A DNA stretch of 64,000 bases from NCBI RefSeq assembly GCF_006715565.1, contig NZ_VFNL01000001.1, positions 2,232,001 to 2,296,000 on the forward strand. The letters are read 5' to 3'. Below are positions 60,379 through 64,000 of the stretch, in pieces. A model generated the notes under the pieces. The model did no database searches and had not been told where the DNA came from. It was given only the letters and a program-made list of their open reading frames with translations. Source of the stretch: Microbacterium sp. SLBN-154 (GTDB lineage Bacteria; Actinomycetota; Actinomycetes; Actinomycetales; Microbacteriaceae). Position 1 is the stretch's first letter. The number at the start of each line of letters is the position of its first letter. The translations under genes were made by a program, and so were the position numbers.

Positions 60379-60515
60379 GGCTCCATGGTGACCACGATGA
60401 CGTCGGCAGGGCTGAACACGCGGTCGATCGGTGGAGAACCGCCGAACGGACGCGGTTGTGCAGGAGAGGAGTGCGATGTCGGATGCCGTAACTATCTTCG
60501 ATACAGGAGGTAGCC

Positions 60516-60776
60516 ATGACCACTCTCACCGACCGTACGGGGCCCCTGGCAGAACCGACGTCGCACCACGGGCTGCGGCTCGTCGACGCAGGCGGTCGGA
60601 TGTGGCGGGTCGTCGACCGTGGCGGACGCATCGTCGGGCACGTTCAGACCTTCCGCGATGCGGACGTTCTGCAATACCACGCCCTCCGCTACTCGACTCG
60701 GATCCGGCGCTTCTTCGAACTGGGGCGCTTCTGGACCTTGGACGAGGCGGTGTCGTGCCTCCACTACTCCCGGTGA
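60516..60776 (+). CDS. Small conserved hypothetical protein, 86 aa
   Basis: No family assigned. The product has a Thr-rich N-terminus, a stretch of strands (MWRVVDRGGRIVGHVQTF), and a helical end with aromatic residues (RRFFELGRFWTLDEAVSCLHYSR). GGAGG 5 nt upstream of ATG 60516 is a perfect ribosome binding site. A single Cys and no membrane segment. It is divergent from ssb across 202 bp and converges on the MocR gene (gap of 5 bp). Confidence 0.7.
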   Translation: MTTLTDRTGPLAEPTSHHGLRLVDAGGRMWRVVDRGGRIVGHVQTFRDADVLQYHALRYSTRIRRFFELGRFWTLDEAVSCLHYSR

Positions 60777-60781
60777 CGGAC

Positions 60782-62206
60782 TCAGACCATCGCTTCTTCG
60801 CGCAGCAGAGTCGGGGGCGCGGCGCGCGAGACGGTCGACCACGATTCGACGAGGATGTCCGCCGCACGGAGCAGCGTTTCCGGAGCGGCGGTGAAGGGCA
60901 TCCGGAGGTATCGATCGTGGCCGCCGTCGACCGAGAACCGAGGTCCCGACGTGAGCAGCAGGCCGCGATGACGCGCGTCCATGACCAGCGCCGCGCTGAG
61001 GGGGGCATCCATTTCGATCCAGAGGGAGACCCCGCCCTGGGGGCGGGGAACGGTGAAGCGCGGCAACCGCTCACGGAGAGCGGCGATGATCACGTCCCTT
61101 CCCTCCCGCAACATATGCCGGCGCTGGGTGACCACATCGCCGAAACGATCCAGGACAGCCGCAGCGATGACCTGCTCGAGCTCGGGCGTTCCGAGATCCT
61201 GTGCGCTGCGCAGCGCGACGAGACGGCGGATCAGCTCCGGTGCCGCACGAATCCACCCGACCCGGAGCCCGCCCCAGACGGTCTTCCCGAGCGAGCCGAT
61301 GCGGATCACCAGACTCGGATCGATCCGGTCGAAGCCGCGGGCGAGGGGCCCTCGGTCGATGTCGAGATCCGCCGTGGTCTCGTCGAGGATCAGCGTGGTC
61401 CCCGCGCGCTCGGCTGCGCGGGCGAGGGCGTCGCGTTCTGCCGCACTCATCGATCGACCGGTGGGATTGTGGAAGTCGGGCATCACGTAGGCCGCCACGG
61501 GGAGCGTCCGTTGCGAGACCTGCGCCGCGCGTTCGATGTCCCATCCCTCGCGGACGGTGACCGGAACCGCGGTCAGCCGCGCGCCCGCCTGGCGGAGCGC
61601 CTCCGCCGCGTGCGGATAGGTGGGAGTCTCGACGAGCACGCGGTCGCCGCGGGTGATCAGTGCACGGGCGAGAAGATGAATCGCACTCTGCGCACCGGTG
61701 GTGATGAGGATCTCATCCGGGGAGGTCGCAAGGCCCCTCGCGGCATACTGCTCGGCCACCCGCAGTCGGAGCTCGTGCCGTCCCACGATGTCGTAGCCGG
61801 TTCGGGCGACGATCGCGGGTGCGTCGGCCACCGTCTCGGCGATGAGACCGGCCAGCCCCGGCCACGCGGCCGGACTCGCCTGCTGGAGATCGATGTCATC
61901 GCGGTGGACGCCGGAGGTGACGCCTGGGTCCCTTCTGAGAAGGGGGAGTGTGATGCTCCCTGATCCGCGAACGCTGTGGATGTGACCGGTGTCGCGCAGG
62001 CTCCGGTAGGCCGCGGCGACCGTGCTGCGGCTCAGGCCCAGCGCCCCCGCCAGTTCCCGCTCAGCGGGCAGAGATGTCCGCGGCGCCAGTCGGTTGTCCA
62101 AGCACAGGAGTCGGATGCCGTCGGCCAACGCCTCATAGGTGGGCTCTCGAGTGCGCCACCCCCCGAGGGCGTGGGAGAGCGAGCGCGCGGAGATGCGAGA
62201 GTCCAT
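60782..62206 (-). CDS. MocR/PdxR-type regulator (GntR winged helix plus aminotransferase domain)
   Basis: Transcription regulator that combines a GntR-like DNA-binding domain (about 25-90: ASLPAERELAGALGLSRSTVAAAYRSLRDTG is the core as seen with TSLPAEREL) and a fold-type I PLP-binding aminotransferase-like domain. The PLP lysine is in SLGKTVWGGLRVGW; the Asp of YVMPDFHNPTG and the Tyr region match. The 474-aa size is standard. ATG at 62206 is 6 nt after TAAAGT, likely leaderless. It is divergent from a YczE-like membrane protein, a pairing known for MocR regulators. Confidence 0.94.
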   Translation of the reverse strand: MDSRISARSLSHALGGWRTREPTYEALADGIRLLCLDNRLAPRTSLPAERELAGALGLSRSTVAAAYRSLRDTGHIHSVRGSGSITLPLLRRDPGVTSGVHRDDIDLQQASPAAWPGLAGLIAETVADAPAIVARTGYDIVGRHELRLRVAEQYAARGLATSPDEILITTGAQSAIHLLARALITRGDRVLVETPTYPHAAEALRQAGARLTAVPVTVREGWDIERAAQVSQRTLPVAAYVMPDFHNPTGRSMSAAERDALARAAERAGTTLILDETTADLDIDRGPLARGFDRIDPSLVIRIGSLGKTVWGGLRVGWIRAAPELIRRLVALRSAQDLGTPELEQVIAAAVLDRFGDVVTQRRHMLREGRDVIIAALRERLPRFTVPRPQGGVSLWIEMDAPLSAALVMDARHRGLLLTSGPRFSVDGGHDRYLRMPFTAAPETLLRAADILVESWSTVSRAAPPTLLREEAMV

Positions 62207-62267
62207 CCGTCCACTTTAGGTGAATTGGCTTGTCTGCTGCAGTCCAATGTGATGCTGAAATATCAGG
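62207..62267. promoter_or_regulatory. Divergent promoter region of MocR/YczE pair
   Basis: ATTGG (62224-62228) and CCAAT (62244-62248) form an inverted repeat with 15 bp between the arms. On the plus strand TTGGCT (62225-62230) and TGTGAT (62248-62253), 17 bp apart, may be the YczE promoter; on the minus strand TAAAGT lies 6 nt before the MocR ATG. The repeat is a candidate operator for the MocR protein. Confidence 0.5.
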
Positions 62268-62924
62268 GTGATCAATCGCGTGCTGCGGCTCCTCATCGGC
62301 CTCGTCCTGTACGGCGCCGGATGTGCGCTCACTATCGAGGCGGGTCTCGGCGTCGACCCGTGGACCGTGTTCGCCGAAGGGCTCTCCCGCCAGTCCGGCC
62401 TCGGGATCGGGTGGGTGACCAATCTCGTCGGACTCGGCGTCCTTCTGCTGTGGATCCCGCTGCGCCAACGACCGGGAGTCGGGACCATCGCCAACATCCT
62501 GCTCGTCGGCACGAGTATGCAGGTCACCCTCGGACTCATCCCGCCCGCGCCGGACCACATCGTGGCGCAGGCCGCCCTGCTCGTCGGCGGCATCCTCGTC
62601 GTGGCGGTCGGGTGCGGCCTGTACATCGGCGCCCGCTTCGGGCCGGGCCCGCGCGACGGTCTCATGACCGGCATGCACGCACGCTTCGGCTGGCCCATCT
62701 GGGCGTGCCGGGGCGGCGTCGAACTCAGCGTGCTGCTCATCGGCTGGCTGCTCGGGGGGACGGTGGGGGTCGGCACCGTGGTGTTCGCCGTGGCGATCGG
62801 ACCGCTGGTCCACATCACGCTGCCGATGTTCGACACCGCCCGCGAAAGCCGTTCCGCGGCGCCGACCGCGGCCGCTGATCATGGCGCGCCGGTGACCCCC
62901 GTCGACCTCACGCGCGACGCGTGA
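62268..62924 (+). CDS. YczE-like integral membrane protein
   Basis: Polytopic membrane protein of the YczE/YitT-like group, 218 aa, with about five helices (near 5-25, 45-65, 72-92, 100-122, 143-185). The motif FGPGPRDGLMTGM near residue 127 and the N-terminal LYGAGCALTIEAGLGVDPWTVF are family features. Bacillus YczE influences surfactin production, but the molecular activity is unknown. GTG at 62268 (MINRVLRLL) has only AGG before it. It is divergent from the MocR gene, which likely controls it. Confidence 0.85.
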   Translation: MINRVLRLLIGLVLYGAGCALTIEAGLGVDPWTVFAEGLSRQSGLGIGWVTNLVGLGVLLLWIPLRQRPGVGTIANILLVGTSMQVTLGLIPPAPDHIVAQAALLVGGILVVAVGCGLYIGARFGPGPRDGLMTGMHARFGWPIWACRGGVELSVLLIGWLLGGTVGVGTVVFAVAIGPLVHITLPMFDTARESRSAAPTAAADHGAPVTPVDLTRDA

Positions 62925-62967
62925 ACAGCAGTCGACGCGCGCGACGACGTCCCGAGGCCGTCGAGAC

Positions 62968-63180
62968 TCAGTGCTCCTCGAAGGTCGGCCAGGCACTCCC
63001 CGGCCGCATCCGGGCGTGCAGGGCGTTCTTCGCGACATCCATGGTCGGATAGGTGCCGGCAGTCTCTTCGGCACCGGCCATCGTCACGGTGTAGCCGTCA
63101 CGCGACTTGCGGATGCTTCCCACCACCCCGCCCGTCCCGTATGCCACCCAGAGGGTCGAGTGCGTGTCGGTTGTGCTCAT
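62968..63180 (-). CDS. Small hypothetical protein, 70 aa
   Basis: No family assigned. AAGGAG lies 7 nt upstream of ATG 63180, a good ribosome binding site. The sequence predicts three short strands (LWVAYGTGGVVGSIRKS, GYTVTMAG, GTYPT) and a helix (MDVAKNALHARM), a beta-beta-beta-alpha fold like small DNA-binding or DUF2188-like domains; this is a shape comparison, not a match. It converges on the YczE gene with a 43-bp gap. Confidence 0.7.
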   Translation of the reverse strand: MSTTDTHSTLWVAYGTGGVVGSIRKSRDGYTVTMAGAEETAGTYPTMDVAKNALHARMRPGSAWPTFEEH

Positions 63181-63288
63181 CGTCGAACTCCTTCCGATGC
63201 TCCGACGCTACGCCACTGCCCGGTCCGCCGCCAGATGTCGGGAGCGATTCCCGCCCCTCTGTTCTCGGCCGCTACCCTTGTCTGGCGA

Positions 63289-63361
63289 CCCCCAGTAGCT
63301 CAGTGGATAGAGCAGCGGCCTTCTAATCCGCCGGTCGCACGTTCGAATCGTGCCTGGGGGA
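63289..63361 (+). tRNA. tRNA-Arg (anticodon TCT)
   Basis: A 73-nt cloverleaf: acceptor CCCCCAG with CTGGGGG, D-arm GCTCAGTGGATAGAGC, T-arm GCACG-TTCGAAT-CGTGC, discriminator A, no encoded CCA. The anticodon loop CTTCTAA gives TCT. The anticodon stem GCGGC/TCCGC has one C-T mismatch next to the loop; the other four pairs are sound. Confidence 0.93.
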
Positions 63362-63413
63362 CCGACTTTCCGCGAATCGGAGCGGCGTCTGCGCCCGTCA
63401 TTAGGATGGGCCC

Positions 63414-64000
63414 ATGGTGGGTGCTTCCGAGAACGACCGGCTCGTATGGATCGACTGCGAGATGACCGGCCTCGACCTCGCGGTCGACGAACTGGTCGAG
63501 ATCGCGATCGTGGTCACGGACTTCGAGCTGCGACCGTTGGACCCGGGATTCCAGGTCGTCATCAAGCCGGATGCCTCCGCGATGGAGAACATGAGCGATT
63601 TCGTGCGCACCATGCATGAGACCTCAGGCCTTCTGGAGGAGATCCCCGGCGGCGTGACGGTTGCCGACGCGGAGTTCCAGGCGTTGGAGTACATCCAGCG
63701 CTTCGCCCCCCAGGAGGGCAAAGCGCCGCTGGCCGGGAACACCATCGGAACGGACAGGATGTTCCTGGCGAAGTACATGCCGCGCGTCGATCGATGGCTG
63801 CACTACCGCAACGTCGACGTCTCCAGCATCAAAGAGCTCTCGCGTCGCTGGTATCCCCGCGCCTACATCCACGCGCCGGCGAAGAACGGCGGCCACCGCG
63901 CGCTCGCCGACATCCGCGAGTCCATCACCGAGTTGGCGTACTACCGGCAGGCGGTGTTCGTGCCCGAACCCGGACCCACCAGCGACGGAGCCCGCGCAGC
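63414..64000 (+). CDS. orn: Oligoribonuclease, cut by window edge
   Basis: 3'-5' exoribonuclease that degrades 2-5 nt RNA and pGpG. The DEDDh motifs are visible: D-x-E in WIDCEMTGLDL (residues 11-21), and H-x4-D in GGHRALADIRESI near 160-170; the middle Asp lies in NTIGTDRMFL. 195 residues are present, so the gene is almost complete, with the C-terminus beyond 64000. ATG at 63414 is 6 nt after TAGGAT, a likely leaderless arrangement. It is downstream of tRNA-Arg by 52 bp. Confidence 0.95.
   Translation, partial: MVGASENDRLVWIDCEMTGLDLAVDELVEIAIVVTDFELRPLDPGFQVVIKPDASAMENMSDFVRTMHETSGLLEEIPGGVTVADAEFQALEYIQRFAPQEGKAPLAGNTIGTDRMFLAKYMPRVDRWLHYRNVDVSSIKELSRRWYPRAYIHAPAKNGGHRALADIRESITELAYYRQAVFVPEPGPTSDGARA

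Noticed and set aside
60476..60515. ATG with a good GAGGAG upstream of the 86-aa gene, as a possible leader peptide
   Set aside because: The frame has no early stop and continues as a shadow of the MocR gene for more than a kilobase; no coding pattern is visible.

Overview
The window is about 64 kb of very GC-rich chromosome from a high-GC Gram-positive bacterium, most likely Microbacteriaceae and probably Microbacterium. Reasons: codon bias and GC content, an actinobacterial-type ileS T-box with a tiny Stem I, paired clpP1/clpP2, a ferrochelatase with a four-cysteine [2Fe-2S] pattern, truncated haemoglobin O, DUF4031/DUF4233/DUF6993 families, and many start codons placed 6-7 nt after a TANNNT -10 box (leaderless style). 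It is dense core chromosome. I see no insertion sequence, prophage, CRISPR array, integrase or rRNA. No gene-free stretch exceeds 300 bp; the longest, 19667-19957, is the structured leader and promoter of the RNase E gene.

Layout. 1-9100: leuS (cut by the edge), pabB, a DedA protein, an App1-type phosphatase, an overlapping SRAP/DNA-glycosylase pair, a secreted GH3 enzyme, a PQQ-type sugar dehydrogenase lipoprotein and two very small proteins. 9074-16834 (minus): TIGR01777 protein, tRNA-Ala, rsfS, a membrane protein, nadD, a 75-aa membrane protein, proA, proB, obg, rpmA, rplU. 16992-26302: DUF4031, RNase E/G, VKOR, and the ndk/DUF4233/folC/ileS operon with overlapping stop-start junctions under a T-box. 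26376-34949: MHS-type transporter, valS, an ArsR/small-protein/MFS operon controlled from a striking TTGCAA repeat array, and an M3 peptidase. 35008-40494: serine hydrolase, clpX, clpP2, clpP1, tig, tRNA-Pro. 40623-49197: tRNA-Gly, gamma-carbonic anhydrase, OafA-like acyltransferase, Dps, amidohydrolase with a PaiB-like protein, Nei-type glycosylase, RpiB, coproporphyrin ferrochelatase. 49320-60313: pepN, MscS channel, trHbO with an FAD dehydrogenase, TesB, a second thioesterase, EttA, a lipoprotein, SSB. 60516-64000: small proteins, a MocR regulator divergent from a YczE-like membrane protein, tRNA-Arg, and oligoribonuclease (cut by the edge).

How it fits together. Most genes serve translation (three aminoacyl-tRNA synthetases, L21/L27, Obg, RsfS, EttA, four tRNAs), protein quality control (trigger factor, ClpXP1P2, M3 and M1 peptidases), RNA turnover (RNase E, Orn) and repair (SRAP, two glycosylases, SSB). 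The most distinctive accessory unit is the ArsR-MFS operon at 30.6-32.9 kb: four TTGCAA hexamers spaced exactly 14 bp cover its promoter and lie next to the promoter of the divergent M3 peptidase.
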